NCBI RefSeq assembly: GCF_012932495.1
Contig: NZ_JABCNG010000009.1
Span: 1 to 62,816, forward strand
Source of the DNA: Novosphingobium sp. SG919
GTDB lineage: Bacteria > Pseudomonadota > Alphaproteobacteria > Sphingomonadales > Sphingomonadaceae
Direction: 5' to 3'
Length of the DNA stretch: 62,816 nucleotides
Shown here one piece after another: positions 1 to 8,527 of the stretch. A program made the position numbers and the translations under genes. The notes beneath the pieces are model-generated. The model saw nothing but the letters and a program-made list of their open reading frames with translations, did no database searches and was not told where the DNA came from. Within the stretch, counting starts at the first letter, position 1, and every line of letters begins with the position of its first letter.

Positions 1-68
1 CATCGCAAGCCTCCATGTGCTCGCAACGTCGAATCAGATTTTCACCGACTTGGGAATCCCCAGCGTGA

Positions 69-287
69 GTCAGCCTCAGCGCACATTGGTATAAGGCACT
101 ATTTGCGTCGATCGAGGAGAACAGAATTGCGCATCACGGGTTCATTGCGCGCGACTTTAAGTTGAGCGACAATAGCCTTGCCTCACTCGCGACTTGTGCG
201 CTCGGTCTCGGACCTCACGATCCGGTCGACGCGGCGTATGTTAAACGCCTTCGCCAGCGCGAACGCGACGAACGCCGGAACAGGTGA
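69..287 (+). pseudogene. Open C-terminal fragment of an unrecognised protein
   Basis: A frame opens just after a stop codon at 66-68 and runs without interruption to TGA at 285-287. It has no convincing start codon. The end is strongly charged (KRLRQRERDERRNR) and the amino-acid composition looks like real coding sequence. Bases 2-91 read as protein-like in a different frame, so the gene may be frameshifted as well as cut by the window edge. I do not recognise the family. It could be the tail of a plasmid or mobile-element protein. Confidence 0.25.
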
Positions 288-702
288 CGAGGAGAATTAA
301 TCGATCTGTGGCGGCGACGCTCGTTTAATTGAGCAGCTAGACTGCGCGGAAATGGCTGCTTACGGCAATAACAGTCATCTCTGAGCTCGTCGGGGATGGC
401 TCGAAATGCGAAGGGTTTCGGGCGCTTGCGTACGAAAGCCTCCAGTGCAGGAACCCGCGGGCCCCACGCGCTGATCTATGGGTAAAGCGTTTTCGGGATA
501 GGTCTGGCGGATAAGCGCTGCCGGCCTGGCATTCCCCCGGGTGACCGGATCGAAGCGATTTTGGCCAGCGTTGTATTGCTGCTGGGATCGGTTTAGTTGA
601 CCGATACACCCTGCCTCCGGTGTAAACCTGGGACGGGCATGCGCGGGGCCATCGGTCGATGCGCCATGGGCAAGACCGTTGTGCGGGACGAGCCATGCCG
701 GA
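288..702. other. Gene-free stretch beside the IS91 remnant
   Basis: No ORF here looks real. The overlapping frames on the minus strand are low-complexity and Arg/Pro/Ser-rich, typical of shadows in GC-rich DNA. Because it lies directly downstream of the IS91 transposase stop codon, I infer that it holds the non-coding end of that element. The exact end cannot be placed. Confidence 0.3.
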
Positions 703-1570
703 TCATGGCGCGTGTCTCCGGGCCAGCGGTGCTGGCGCTGGCGGAGCGCGGGGCTGGCACCAGCGGGCGAAGGTCTCGATGATGGCCATGTGCCCGCCGC
801 AGCACGGGCATGGCGGGCGGTGATCGGGCGGCTCGTCGGGTGCGGGGTCCTCGGCCGGCACGGCGACGCCCAGCAGCCTGCGGGCGAGCGCCAGGGCGTC
901 TTTATGCGTTGAACTGGCAAGCAGGCCGTAGTGCCGGATGCGGTGGAAGCCGCGCGGCAGGACGTGGATCAGGAAGCGACGGATGAACTCGTCGGTCGCC
1001 AGCGTCATGACCTTCTGGCGCTCGGCGCCATCGCGGCGATAGTCCTTGTAGCGGAACGTCACGCCGGTCTCGTCGAAGCTGATGAGCCGCCGGTTCGAGA
1101 TGGCGACGCGGTGGGTGTAGCGCGAGAGATAGGCCAGCACCGCCTGCGGGCCGGCAAAGGGCGGCTTGGCATAGACCACCCAGCGCTTCTTCCGGATCGG
1201 GGACAGATGCCGCAGGAAGGCCTTGCGCGAGGCCAGGTCCGCCAGGGCGCCGAAGAAGCCCAGCTCGCCGGCGTCGAACAGGGCCAACAGGCGCGTGAGG
1301 AACAGCCGGCGGAACAATGCCCCCAGCACCCGCACCGGCAGCAGGAAGCCCGGACGCGAGGATATCCACCGCGAGCCGTCCAGCGCGATGCCGCCGCCGG
1401 GTACGATCATGTGCACGTGCGGGTGGTGGGTCAGTGCCGAGCCCCATGTGTGCAGCACGGCGGTGATGCCGATGCGCGCGCCGAGGTGCTTGGGATCGGC
1501 CGCGATGGTCAGCATCGTGTCGGCCGCTGCGCGGAACAGTAGATCATAGACCACCGCCTTGTTCTGCCAC
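703..1570 (-). pseudogene. IS91-family transposase, 5'-truncated
   Basis: HUH-type single-strand transposase of the IS91/ISCR group. The fragment keeps the metal-binding HUH motif (HPHVHMIVPGGG) and the paired tyrosines (YLSRYTHR) expected for a Y2 rolling-circle transposase. The C-terminus is complete and ends at 703. The N-terminal zinc-binding region and the start of the catalytic domain are missing: homology begins abruptly at QNKAVVYDLLF, where IS5-type sequence on the opposite strand takes over at about 1566-1572. It is therefore a dead remnant cut by a second insertion or a deletion. Confidence 0.85.
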
Positions 1571-1975
1571 GCGATACCTGGCAACGAGCGGCTGCCAGTG
1601 GCGGATGCTGCCCAAGGATTTCCCGCCGCTCTCGACTGTGCAGCGGTACTTCTATGCGTGGCGCAACAGCGGCCTGCTTGCCACGATCAATCAGTTGCTG
1701 GTCACGACAGCCCGCCAACAGATGGGACGGGAGGCCAGCCCAAGTGCCGGTGTGATCGACAGCCAGTCGGTCAAAACCACGGAAAGCGGAGGGGTTCGGG
1801 GCTACGACGCCGGTAAGAAGATCAAGGGGGCAAGCGGCATATCGTGACCGATACCAGCGACTTCCTGATCTTCATCCTCGTCCACGCTGCCGACATTCAA
1901 GACCGCGACGGCGCCGTCGATGTGCTCAAAGCGATCCGCAATCGCTTCCCATGGTTACGCCATGTCTTTGCCGAT
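1569..1975 (+). pseudogene. IS5-family transposase remnant, frameshifted and truncated
   Basis: Two reading frames together give a standard IS5-type transposase middle section. The first holds GCQWRMLPKDFPP and DSQSVKTTESGG (the first DDE aspartate region). After a one-base loss near 1830, frame two resumes with HIVTDTSDFLIFILVHAADI and DAVDVLKAIRNRFPWLRHVFAD-like sequence. Both ends are missing: the 5' end abuts the IS91 fragment, and the 3' end stops at HVFAD where an unrelated transposase begins on the other strand. It cannot encode an active enzyme. Confidence 0.8.
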
Positions 1976-2240
1976 AAGCACCAGCCCGCGCGCCTCCAAC
2001 TGGCGCGAAAACTCGCCGAACAGCTTCTCGCTCAGCCCGGCCTCGACCAGGCGGTTGCGGAACCGGCATAGCGTCGTGTGATCGGGCGAAGAGGCTTCCA
2101 GTGGCAGGCCGATGAACCGCCGGAACGATACCCGATCGTTGATCGCCTCTTCCAGGTCAGCATCCGACAGACCATAGAACTGCTGCAAAAGCAGCGCCTT
2201 GAGCATCACAGCCGCCGATCGTTGGCGCGGATGGTGGCCA
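1976..2240 (-). pseudogene. Second IS5-type transposase fragment
   Basis: Minus-strand fragment with the N-terminal signature of another IS5-group transposase: LKALLLQQFYGLSDADLEEA, then VSFRRFIGLPLEASSPDHTT and RFRNRLVEAGLSEKLFGEF. The catalytic C-terminal half is missing. The frame runs out at LVLIGKDMA, exactly where the plus-strand IS5 piece ends, so the two elements meet tail to tail at about 1972-1978. The upstream boundary is near 2235, beyond which the sequence turns into a thiolase N-terminus. Confidence 0.75.
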
Positions 2241-2261
2241 GATATATCCATTGAGCTTGTC

Positions 2262-2303
2262 GATCGGGGAGCGGATGGCGTCGCAGATGAAAGCATCAGG
2301 CAT
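2262..2303 (-). pseudogene. Thiolase N-terminal fragment (PcaF-like)
   Basis: From ATG at 2303 the minus strand reads MPDAFICDAIRSPI, which closely matches the usual first residues of beta-ketoadipyl-CoA thiolases and acetyl-CoA acetyltransferases. After about 14 codons the match is lost at the IS5 boundary. The start codon overlaps the stop of the upstream alpha/beta-hydrolase fragment, as in translationally coupled pca genes. It is a stub with no function. The assignment rests on a short stretch, so it is moderately certain. Confidence 0.5.
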
Positions 2304-2500
2304 TGGATGTCAGCTCTCCAGAAAAGGCTGCGATGGCCGCGGCCAGCGCCTCTGCAGCCTCAAGCGGGGCCAGGTGCGCTGTTGGCATCGCAGCAATGGC
2401 GGGCGCCGGGAATGCGCGCAACTAGGTGTTCGCCATGGCCCTCGAACGGGGTCAAGGTGTCGCGCATGCCGATCACACCAAAGCGATCAGCGTAAACCCG
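2296..2500 (-). pseudogene. Alpha/beta-hydrolase C-terminal fragment (PcaD-like)
   Basis: Two minus-strand frames join into the end of an alpha/beta-hydrolase. The first reads GVIGMRDTLTPFEGHGEHLV and ARIPGARH, the usual strand plus helix before the catalytic histidine. After a one-base shift near 2390 it continues TAHLAPLEAAEALAAAI to a TGA at 2296-2298. The H in TAHLAPLE would be the catalytic histidine. 3-Oxoadipate enol-lactonase is suggested by the coupled thiolase start that follows. The N-terminal two thirds are missing. Confidence 0.5.
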
Positions 2501-2509
2501 TCGCAAGTC

Positions 2510-3790
2510 CTAGTCACGCGCGATGTCTATCCGCGCAGGCATGCGGTAAGGCTGGCGCATCGTCGACTGCTTGATCCACTCCACCGGCCCGGCCAGTTCG
2601 ATCCGCACGTCAGGGGCGAACAGCCGGGCGAGCATGCGATGGACCATCAACCGGGCAATATTGCGGCCCGGGCACAGGTGAATGCCGCCGCCGAACGTGG
2701 CGTCATAGCGCCGCGTCCGCTCCAGCCTGTAGGCGCCGGGGTCTTCAAAAATTTCGGGATCGCGATTGCCTGCCGCCCACAGCATGGCAATTGCGGTTCC
2801 GGCCGGCACCAGCACATCGTCGAACACGAAGTCTTCCAGCGCATAGCGGTGTGTCACGATGACCGGTGACAACATCCGCAGTCCCTCGTCGATAGCGGCG
2901 CCGACACGCTGCAGGTCCGCCCGCACCTCTGCCACGGCAGCGGGATGGCACAGCAGCTGATAGGTGGCGTTGGCAGCAGCGAGTGCGGCCGTGTGAAACC
3001 CGTCGATCAGATTGGCGGCCAGCGACAGCGCCACGCTTTCCGGCTTGCCTTCGATCGTGATCGCACCGAACTCCGCCGCCATGGTGGCGAGAAGCGGATT
3101 GTTGCCTTCCGCCAATGTCCGGTCGATCGCCGTCGCCATCAGCGACAGATAGGCGCCGATCGCCGCGTTGGCCTGGATAGTCTCGGCAGTGGTGCGAACG
3201 AGGAAAAAGAACGGCGTCATCGCGCGCACCTGCTCGACGACCTGGCGCTGCTCGGATGGCATCAGACCGATCAGTGCGCCCCAGAATCCGGCAGTGACCT
3301 GTTCGGTGAAGTCGAACCCGAAATCGATCTCGCCTGCCCCAGCAACCTCGGCCAGGACCGTGTCCACCACGCAGCGCACGAGATCGTCGAACGCGGCCAC
3401 CTGCTTCATGCCGAACGGCTTGGCCAGCAATTGGCGGGTCGGGCCGTGGAGCGGTGGGTTGGCGGTAAAGACCTGATTGAAAAGGATGCGGCCAAAGTTC
3501 GACACATCGGGCTGGTCCTGCTCGGCCCGATCATCCCCCGCCTCTTCCATCGCACGCTCGGCCAGCGCGCGAAGCGGCATGTTGCCCACCGCCGGAAGCG
3601 CGGCGATCTTGCGCAGATCCTCGCCACGAAACACGACGATGCGCTTGCTACCCGCCTTGAACAGCCGTTCGGCAGTTCCGAACAGCGCGGCGAAATCCTC
3701 GGAAAAACCCGCTTCGAAAGAATGGGGCAGGTCCGCAAGGTCACTGATCGACCGGCGCGTGACGTCGCCCTGCAATGGTTGCGCTGACAT
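2510..3790 (-). CDS. Cytochrome P450 (first of two atypical paralogues)
   Basis: Soluble bacterial-type P450 monooxygenase, 426 aa from ATG at 3790; the frame stays open upstream, but that extension looks like non-coding Arg/Pro-rich sequence. The haem loop is FGGGIHLCPGR with thiolate ligand Cys373. The K-helix ExxR is EGLR at 302-305. The I-helix is unusual: where most P450s have (A/G)Gx(D/E)T, this one reads DGFHT (263-267), so the acid that normally helps oxygen activation is His. The P450 at 31.9 kb has the same change. The gene lies 112 bp downstream of the 99-aa gene, behind an ATAGYN4RCTAT palindrome. No ferredoxin or reductase gene is nearby. The substrate is unknown. Confidence 0.93.
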   Translation of the reverse strand: MSAQPLQGDVTRRSISDLADLPHSFEAGFSEDFAALFGTAERLFKAGSKRIVVFRGEDLRKIAALPAVGNMPLRALAERAMEEAGDDRAEQDQPDVSNFGRILFNQVFTANPPLHGPTRQLLAKPFGMKQVAAFDDLVRCVVDTVLAEVAGAGEIDFGFDFTEQVTAGFWGALIGLMPSEQRQVVEQVRAMTPFFFLVRTTAETIQANAAIGAYLSLMATAIDRTLAEGNNPLLATMAAEFGAITIEGKPESVALSLAANLIDGFHTAALAAANATYQLLCHPAAVAEVRADLQRVGAAIDEGLRMLSPVIVTHRYALEDFVFDDVLVPAGTAIAMLWAAGNRDPEIFEDPGAYRLERTRRYDATFGGGIHLCPGRNIARLMVHRMLARLFAPDVRIELAGPVEWIKQSTMRQPYRMPARIDIARD

Positions 3791-3902
3791 GAAACGCTGT
3801 CCCGGACAAGCAAGCCCCGGGGCGATGGGCACGCCGGAGCCGGGTGGATGATCCGCGCCCGCCCCGGCCCGCCAGGGTCGAGGCAGGTGCGCTGCAAGGC
3901 GC

Positions 3903-4202
3903 TCAGCCGCGCTCGCCATTGAACGAGAACGTGCCGAACGGGCCGGCCGCAACGCTGCCGTTCAGGCCGGTTTCGCCGACGGTGCCATTGAACGTGAGCG
4001 TGAGCGGCATCGGATTGGTGATATCGACCTTCCAACTTGCCTTATCGCCGGTGATCTTGCCGTCCTGGATGGGGTGCGGCGCGCCATCGGCATCGGTCGC
4101 GATGCCGGTCAGGCTGTCCCCCGAAACCGTGAAGGTGGTCACGCTCTTCATCGGCCCCATCGGCGAGTTGACGATGATGTTCCATGTTCCGGCAACAGAC
4201 AT
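3903..4202 (-). CDS. Conserved 99-aa beta-rich protein of unknown function
   Basis: Starts at ATG 4202 (MSVAGTWNIIV) with a clear GGAAGG ribosome-binding site; the longer upstream frame has no such site. The sequence alternates short hydrophobic and polar stretches with many Gly, Thr and Asn, as in a small beta-barrel or lipocalin-like fold. It has no signal peptide and no membrane segment. It is the first gene after an ATAGYN4RCTAT palindrome at 4293-4306 and probably forms an operon with the P450 downstream. A role as a binding or accessory protein in the same pathway is inference only. Confidence 0.75.
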   Translation of the reverse strand: MSVAGTWNIIVNSPMGPMKSVTTFTVSGDSLTGIATDADGAPHPIQDGKITGDKASWKVDITNPMPLTLTFNGTVGETGLNGSVAAGPFGTFSFNGERG

Positions 4203-4292
4203 ATATATTTCCTTCCCTGGCTGGCCGCGCGGTGGACGCGTGCGCGCCGGCAAGCGGTGTGCCTGTTGCCGCACGCTACCGAAAAATTTCAT

Positions 4293-4306
4293 ATAGTAAA
4301 TACTAT
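4293..4306. promoter_or_regulatory. Palindrome ATAGTAAATACTAT (operator candidate 1)
   Basis: Perfect inverted repeat ATAGTA-AA-TACTAT. It sits 91 bp before the start of the 99-aa gene and overlaps the last codon of the Crp-type regulator. It matches the window-wide consensus ATAGYN4RCTAT. Confidence 0.7.
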
Positions 4307-5001
4307 TCTTTGTCGATGCGACAGATTTCACCCAGGGCCACGCGCGCCAGGCGTTCTGCGTCGAGAATCCAGATTACGCGATAGCCCAGCCGCACCATGC
4401 CCGCCTGCTCCAGCGTGCCCAGAATGGCATTGGCAGTCTGCCGTCCCATGCCGCAGGTGCCGGCAAGTTCGTCCTGGGTCATCGCCACCGGGGCATTGTC
4501 ACCCGCGACTGATGCAAGCAGCACCTTGGCCACCCGTGCGGCGCGCGGTAGGCTGAGGAGATCCTGAATGTGGCTGATCGCCTGGCGCTGATGCGCGCAG
4601 GCCAGCCGGCCGATATGCCGCCATAATTCGGGTTGCCATGCGGCAATCGCGGCAATCGCGGCCAGCGGTATCCGGGCAACCTGGCACGCCCCTTGCGCGA
4701 TCGCGTCCTGCTGGCGGGGCGCGGCATCGATGGTCGATACTTCGCCGAACCACATACCCTCGGCAGCGAGCAGCAGCAGGCAGCCGACGCCGCCCGGGCT
4801 CCACGCGATCAGGCGAACACGGCCCTGCAGCATGGCATACAACCCATCGGGCGCATCGCCCTGGCGATAGACCGCCTCGCCATCCTTGACCCGGCGCACC
4901 TGGGCCGCGGCAGCAAGCTGCGCCTGGATCGGATCGGCCAGGCTCGCAAACCATTCGCTCTTGCCCTGCATGGCCGCAAGGAACTGCGCTTCCTTTGTCA
5001 T
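4303..5001 (-). CDS. Crp/Fnr-family transcriptional regulator
   Basis: 232 aa from ATG at 5001 (MTKEAQFLAAMQG). Residues about 20-135 form a cNMP-type beta-roll (DGEAVYRQGDAPDGLYAMLQ, then FGEVSTIDAAPRQQDAIAQ). About 165-225 carry a Crp-type winged helix (MTQDELAGTCGMGRQTANAI). No cysteine cluster of the Fnr kind is visible, so an Fe-S sensor is unlikely; the ligand is unknown. It is divergent from the class II aldolase gene at 5097. The 95-bp gap holds a short inverted repeat (AGACC-AGCC-GGTCT, 5047-5060) that could be its own site. The stop codon lies inside operator candidate 1. Confidence 0.9.
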   Translation of the reverse strand: MTKEAQFLAAMQGKSEWFASLADPIQAQLAAAAQVRRVKDGEAVYRQGDAPDGLYAMLQGRVRLIAWSPGGVGCLLLLAAEGMWFGEVSTIDAAPRQQDAIAQGACQVARIPLAAIAAIAAWQPELWRHIGRLACAHQRQAISHIQDLLSLPRAARVAKVLLASVAGDNAPVAMTQDELAGTCGMGRQTANAILGTLEQAGMVRLGYRVIWILDAERLARVALGEICRIDKE

Positions 5002-5096
5002 TCGATCATTCCTGGGTCGCAGGGAAATGTCGGCCAATCGACAAAGAGACCAGCCGGTCTGTGGCATCCTTGCGGCAATAACCACTGGAGAGACGC

Positions 5097-5867
5097 ATGA
5101 CCCTGAACGCCACGCAAGCCCCTGATTCCATGGACGCGGCGGAACGCCAGATCCGGATCGACCTGGCCGCGGCCTATCGGCTGGTCGCCCATTTCGGCTG
5201 GGACGACCTCATCTTCACCCATCTGTCCGCACGCATTCCCGGCCCCGAGCATCATTTCCTGATCAACCCATACGACCTGATGTTCGAGGAAGTCACCGCG
5301 TCCAGCCTCGTGAAGATCGATGTCGATGGCAATCCGGTGAGCGCGACGCCGCATCCGGTCAACCCCGCCGGCTTCACCATCCATTCGGCGATCCACATGG
5401 CCCGCGAGGACGCTGTCGCGGTGATGCATCTTCACACTCCGCACGGCCAGGCTGTTTCGGCCATGGAGAGCGGGCTGCTGCCCCATACCCAGACCGCGAT
5501 GATCGCCGGCAGCGGCCTCGCCTATCATGAATATGAAGGGCTTGCGGTGGATCTGGCGGAGCGGGAACGCCTGGTGGCTGATCTGGGAGACGCCGACCTG
5601 ATGATCCTGCGCAACCACGGTACGCTGGTGGTTGGCAAGAGCGTCGCTGCTTGCTTCCTGCGTCTCTATTTCCTCGAGCGCGCCTGCGAGGCGCAGGTGC
5701 TGATGCTGTCGGCCGGTCGCGATGCGCTGCATGCCCCGCCCCCCGAAACCCTGTCCAAGGTCGCGCTGCAATCGTCCCCTGCCGGCATGGGCCTGGTGGC
5801 AGAGCGGCTGGCGTGGCCGGCGCTGTTGCGCAAGCTGGACCGTATCGATCCCAGCTACCGCGACTGA
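5097..5867 (+). CDS. Class II aldolase/adducin-family protein (copy 1)
   Basis: 256 aa with a GGAGAG ribosome-binding site just before ATG 5097. It carries the zinc-site histidines of class II aldolases in HLHTPHG and the later NHGT motif (RNHGTLVVG). Family members are aldolases, epimerases or decarboxylases acting on short hydroxy or keto compounds, so the reaction cannot be fixed from sequence. It is clearly paralogous to the gene at 36533: both share the block HHFLINPY, the block TASSLVKID and the block NPAGFTIHSAIH. It is probably a single-gene unit, ending at a strong hairpin. Confidence 0.88.
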   Translation: MTLNATQAPDSMDAAERQIRIDLAAAYRLVAHFGWDDLIFTHLSARIPGPEHHFLINPYDLMFEEVTASSLVKIDVDGNPVSATPHPVNPAGFTIHSAIHMAREDAVAVMHLHTPHGQAVSAMESGLLPHTQTAMIAGSGLAYHEYEGLAVDLAERERLVADLGDADLMILRNHGTLVVGKSVAACFLRLYFLERACEAQVLMLSAGRDALHAPPPETLSKVALQSSPAGMGLVAERLAWPALLRKLDRIDPSYRD

Positions 5868-5875
5868 CGAAAGAG

Positions 5876-5903
5876 CTGGTGCGCGGGCCATGCCGCGCAC
5901 CAG
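5876..5903. terminator. Hairpin between convergent genes
   Basis: An 11-bp perfect stem, CTGGTGCGCGG pairing with CCGCGCACCAG, with loop GCCATG. It lies in the 50-bp gap between the converging aldolase genes and has no long T run. It could act in both directions. Confidence 0.6.
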
Positions 5904-5917
5904 TCTCCTGGTCAGGA

Positions 5918-6715
5918 TCAGGCGGTCGCGGCGTCTGCGGATGCCGACTGCTTGATCAGCGTGCGCGTTGTCGTCACGGCCTGGAACGCGGCCATGCCCA
6001 TCAGGTTGACGTCGGTGGCCACTGTCACGATCTGGAAGCCCTTCGCCGCCATTTCCGCGGCATAGGCGGCCGTTCCGTTCTGGATGCCAGCAATGAGATT
6101 GCGCGCGCGCACGGCCGCGATCACGCGATCGTAGATGGCCAGGATCTCCGGCTCCTGGCGATCGAGCACGGGCGCGAGCCCCATCGCCAGGCCAAGGTCG
6201 CTCGGCCCCACATAGGCGCCACTGATGCCCGGCACGTCGAGGATTGCCTCCAGGTTCTCCACCGCCTCAACCGTCTCGATCTGTGGCAGGACCAGGACAT
6301 TGGCATTGGCGATCCCCTGATAAGGCGACGCCGTCCCATAGAAGCCAGCGCGAACCGGCCCGTTGGAGCGGGCACCCTGCGGCGCATAGAGGCAGGCATC
6401 CACCAGCGCGCGCGCCTGCTCGGCATTGTTGACCATCGGGCAGATGATGCCCCATGCGCCCGCATCCAGGATCTTGCCGATGATGCCCGGCTCGTTCCAC
6501 GGCACGCGCGCCAGCGGCACCGGGCCGCGGCCATGCAAGGCCTGCAGGCTCTCTACCGCCGAACGATAGTCATGCAGCCCATGCTGCAGATCGATCGTCA
6601 GGCTGTCCCAGCCGGTCTGCGCCATGATCTCGGCAACATAGCTATCAGGCGCCAGCAGCCACCCGTTGACGCAGACTTCGCCGCGCTTGAGGCGTTCGAT
6701 AAGCGGGTTTGCCAT
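5918..6715 (-). CDS. HpcH/HpaI-family aldolase
   Basis: 265 aa. Metal-dependent class II pyruvate aldolase fold, as in 4-hydroxy-2-oxoheptanedioate and 2-dehydro-3-deoxyglucarate aldolases. Recognisable features are the DLQHGLHDY segment, the metal-binding glutamate in LPQIETVEAVEN, and GPSDLGLAMG. These enzymes split hydroxy-oxo acids into pyruvate plus an aldehyde. It is the last gene of a minus-strand operon (VOC, RidA, PLP enzyme, aldolase) and starts 25 bp after the PLP enzyme's stop codon, so it may act on a keto acid produced upstream. Confidence 0.9.
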   Translation of the reverse strand: MANPLIERLKRGEVCVNGWLLAPDSYVAEIMAQTGWDSLTIDLQHGLHDYRSAVESLQALHGRGPVPLARVPWNEPGIIGKILDAGAWGIICPMVNNAEQARALVDACLYAPQGARSNGPVRAGFYGTASPYQGIANANVLVLPQIETVEAVENLEAILDVPGISGAYVGPSDLGLAMGLAPVLDRQEPEILAIYDRVIAAVRARNLIAGIQNGTAAYAAEMAAKGFQIVTVATDVNLMGMAAFQAVTTTRTLIKQSASADAATA

Positions 6716-6740
6716 AATTCCTCTCCAGTTTTTTGTGTGC

Positions 6741-8057
6741 TCAGAAATAGGTTCGGATGGATCCGACGACGTCGAACGCGCCGTCGATCACGTGCAGCAC
6801 CCGCCACTTGTCGAAAGTGAGGCACGGATGAGAGATGCCAAAGCCGATCATGTCGCCCACCCGCAGCGGGGAATCGCGCGGGATATCGAGAAACCCGTGC
6901 TGGTCGTTGAGTGCGACAACCTGATGGTCCGGCGTAAGCGCCTGCGGCGCCGACATGTCTGCACTGGGGCGATGCCAAAGTTCCGGCTTGGGCATCTCGT
7001 CAAAGCCGACATCGCGCTTGCCCATGGTGACGATCGCGCGGCCGGGCTCGGGCATGGACTGCACATAGGCCCAGACGCGCAAGGCCGGGCTTGGCGCATC
7101 CTGGGCCAGCAGTTCGGGCGCCCGCATGTTCAGCAGGGAGAAGAGGAACGTGTAGAGGCCCGAGTCGTGCGTGATGTAGCAGCCGCTGCGCAGCAGCGTG
7201 GTGGTGCGGCGCTGCAACCGCGCCGCATTGAACGCAGTGACGACCAGATCGAAAAAGCCCGATCCGCCCGCGCTCAGCAGCACATCGTCCGAGACGAACA
7301 GCCCTTCCCGGTCACATGCCTGCGCAAGCGCGACAACCTGGCCCAGGAATACGTTCACGGCATCGAGCGTGGATTCCAGGTCCGCCTTGCGGATAATGCC
7401 TTCAAAGCCTTCGACCCCGGCAAGGTCGAGGTGGGGCGAGGCCGCCACCGCGCGCGCGACGGCAAGGCCCTGCTCCACCGTTCGGCATCCGGTGCGCCCG
7501 CCTTCAAAACCCATTTCAACCAGCACCGGCAGCGCACGACGGCCGCCGTTCTCTGCTGCGACGGCGGCAATCTGGGCGACCAGATCGAGCGAATCGACCA
7601 GCGAATAGATGGAAAGCTCAGGGTCCCGCTCAAGCTGATCCAGCACATAGGCAATGCCGCTGCGCCCGATCAACTGGTTCGCCACAAAGATGCGCCGATG
7701 CCCAGCCGCCACGGCCACGGCGATCTGGTGGGGTGTCGATACCGTAATCCCCCACGCGCCATCGCGCATCTGCAGGTCGAACAGCGCCGGGGCGAGCGTG
7801 GTCTTGCCATGCGGGGCCAGCGCCACGCCGTGCTCGGCTGCAAAGGTCCGCATCCAGCGGCTGTTGCGCTCCAGGCTGTCTCCGTCCAGCACCGCGACCG
7901 GCAGGGGCAGGTCTTCTCGCAAGAGATTCCAGCGCTTGCCCGCCACCTCTGCCAGCGGGATCGGTCCGCCGCCCCCCGGCACCCCTTTGTCCCAGGGCAT
8001 GAGCGTGCCCGCCAGATCACCGTCGAAGCGCAGCGGAGTTTGCTCTGCGCCGCTCAT
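6741..8057 (-). CDS. Fold-type III PLP enzyme (alanine racemase-like N-domain)
   Basis: 438 aa from ATG at 8057, whose ATGA overlaps the RidA stop codon. It resembles D-serine dehydratase and D-threonine aldolase proteins of the alanine-racemase N-terminal superfamily. The PLP lysine is probably the K in APHGKTTLAP. The C-terminal part contains a conserved His/Cys-type end (GFGISHPCLTFDKW) like the zinc site of D-serine dehydratase. These enzymes deaminate or cleave beta-hydroxy amino acids through an enamine. The next gene upstream encodes RidA, which hydrolyses such enamines, so the pairing makes biochemical sense. The amino-acid substrate is unknown. Confidence 0.85.
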   Translation of the reverse strand: MSGAEQTPLRFDGDLAGTLMPWDKGVPGGGGPIPLAEVAGKRWNLLREDLPLPVAVLDGDSLERNSRWMRTFAAEHGVALAPHGKTTLAPALFDLQMRDGAWGITVSTPHQIAVAVAAGHRRIFVANQLIGRSGIAYVLDQLERDPELSIYSLVDSLDLVAQIAAVAAENGGRRALPVLVEMGFEGGRTGCRTVEQGLAVARAVAASPHLDLAGVEGFEGIIRKADLESTLDAVNVFLGQVVALAQACDREGLFVSDDVLLSAGGSGFFDLVVTAFNAARLQRRTTTLLRSGCYITHDSGLYTFLFSLLNMRAPELLAQDAPSPALRVWAYVQSMPEPGRAIVTMGKRDVGFDEMPKPELWHRPSADMSAPQALTPDHQVVALNDQHGFLDIPRDSPLRVGDMIGFGISHPCLTFDKWRVLHVIDGAFDVVGSIRTYF

Positions 8058-8527
8058 GGATGCACCGCGACAACGGCCTCGATTTCGACCGTGATGTTCC
8101 CCGGCAGCGAGCCCACGCCCACCGCCGATCGCGCGTGCCGGCCAGCCTCGTCGCCGAACACCGCGCACATCAGGTCAGAGCAGCCGTCGATCACGCGCGA
8201 ATGCAGCACGAAGTCCGGCGTCGCATTGACCATGCCGAACAGGCGCACCACGCGCCGGACGCGGTCGAGCGAGCCGAGTTCCTGGCGCATGACGGCAAGC
8301 AGCGAAAGGCCCACCAGCCGGGCATGCTCGCGCGCTTCGTCCGCAGAAACATCAGTACCGACCTTGCCAAAGCGGTAGCCGGCCGCATCGCGCGGGCCCT
8401 GCCCCGAAAGATAGAGCAAGCCCCCATCGAGCAGGGCAGGCGCAAAGTTGCCGATGGAGGGAATGGCCGGCGGCAGCACGAGGCCGAGTTCCTGGAGGCG
8501 GGCTTCGGGTGAAAGCGATTGGGTCAT
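8054..8527 (-). CDS. RidA-family enamine/imine deaminase
   Basis: 157 aa, within the usual RidA (YjgF/YER057c/UK114) range for the longer subgroup. It shows the typical beginning with a Ser-Ile-Gly-Asn-rich strand, LLYLSGQGP, the ARLVGLSLLAVMRQELGSLD helix, and the end SAVGVGSLPGNITVEIEAV. The glutamate near the end stands where RidA has its water-activating residue. It overlaps the genes on both sides by 4 bp, so the three are translationally coupled. It probably clears reactive enamines made by the PLP enzyme encoded next. Confidence 0.87.
   Translation of the reverse strand: MTQSLSPEARLQELGLVLPPAIPSIGNFAPALLDGGLLYLSGQGPRDAAGYRFGKVGTDVSADEAREHARLVGLSLLAVMRQELGSLDRVRRVVRLFGMVNATPDFVLHSRVIDGCSDLMCAVFGDEAGRHARSAVGVGSLPGNITVEIEAVVAVHP

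Noticed and set aside
6666..8378. Long plus-strand open frame (570 codons) as a gene
   Set aside because: It is antisense to the HpaI aldolase, PLP and RidA genes, rich in Arg/His/Ala with no motifs, and has no ribosome-binding site. Such long shadows are common in GC-rich DNA.
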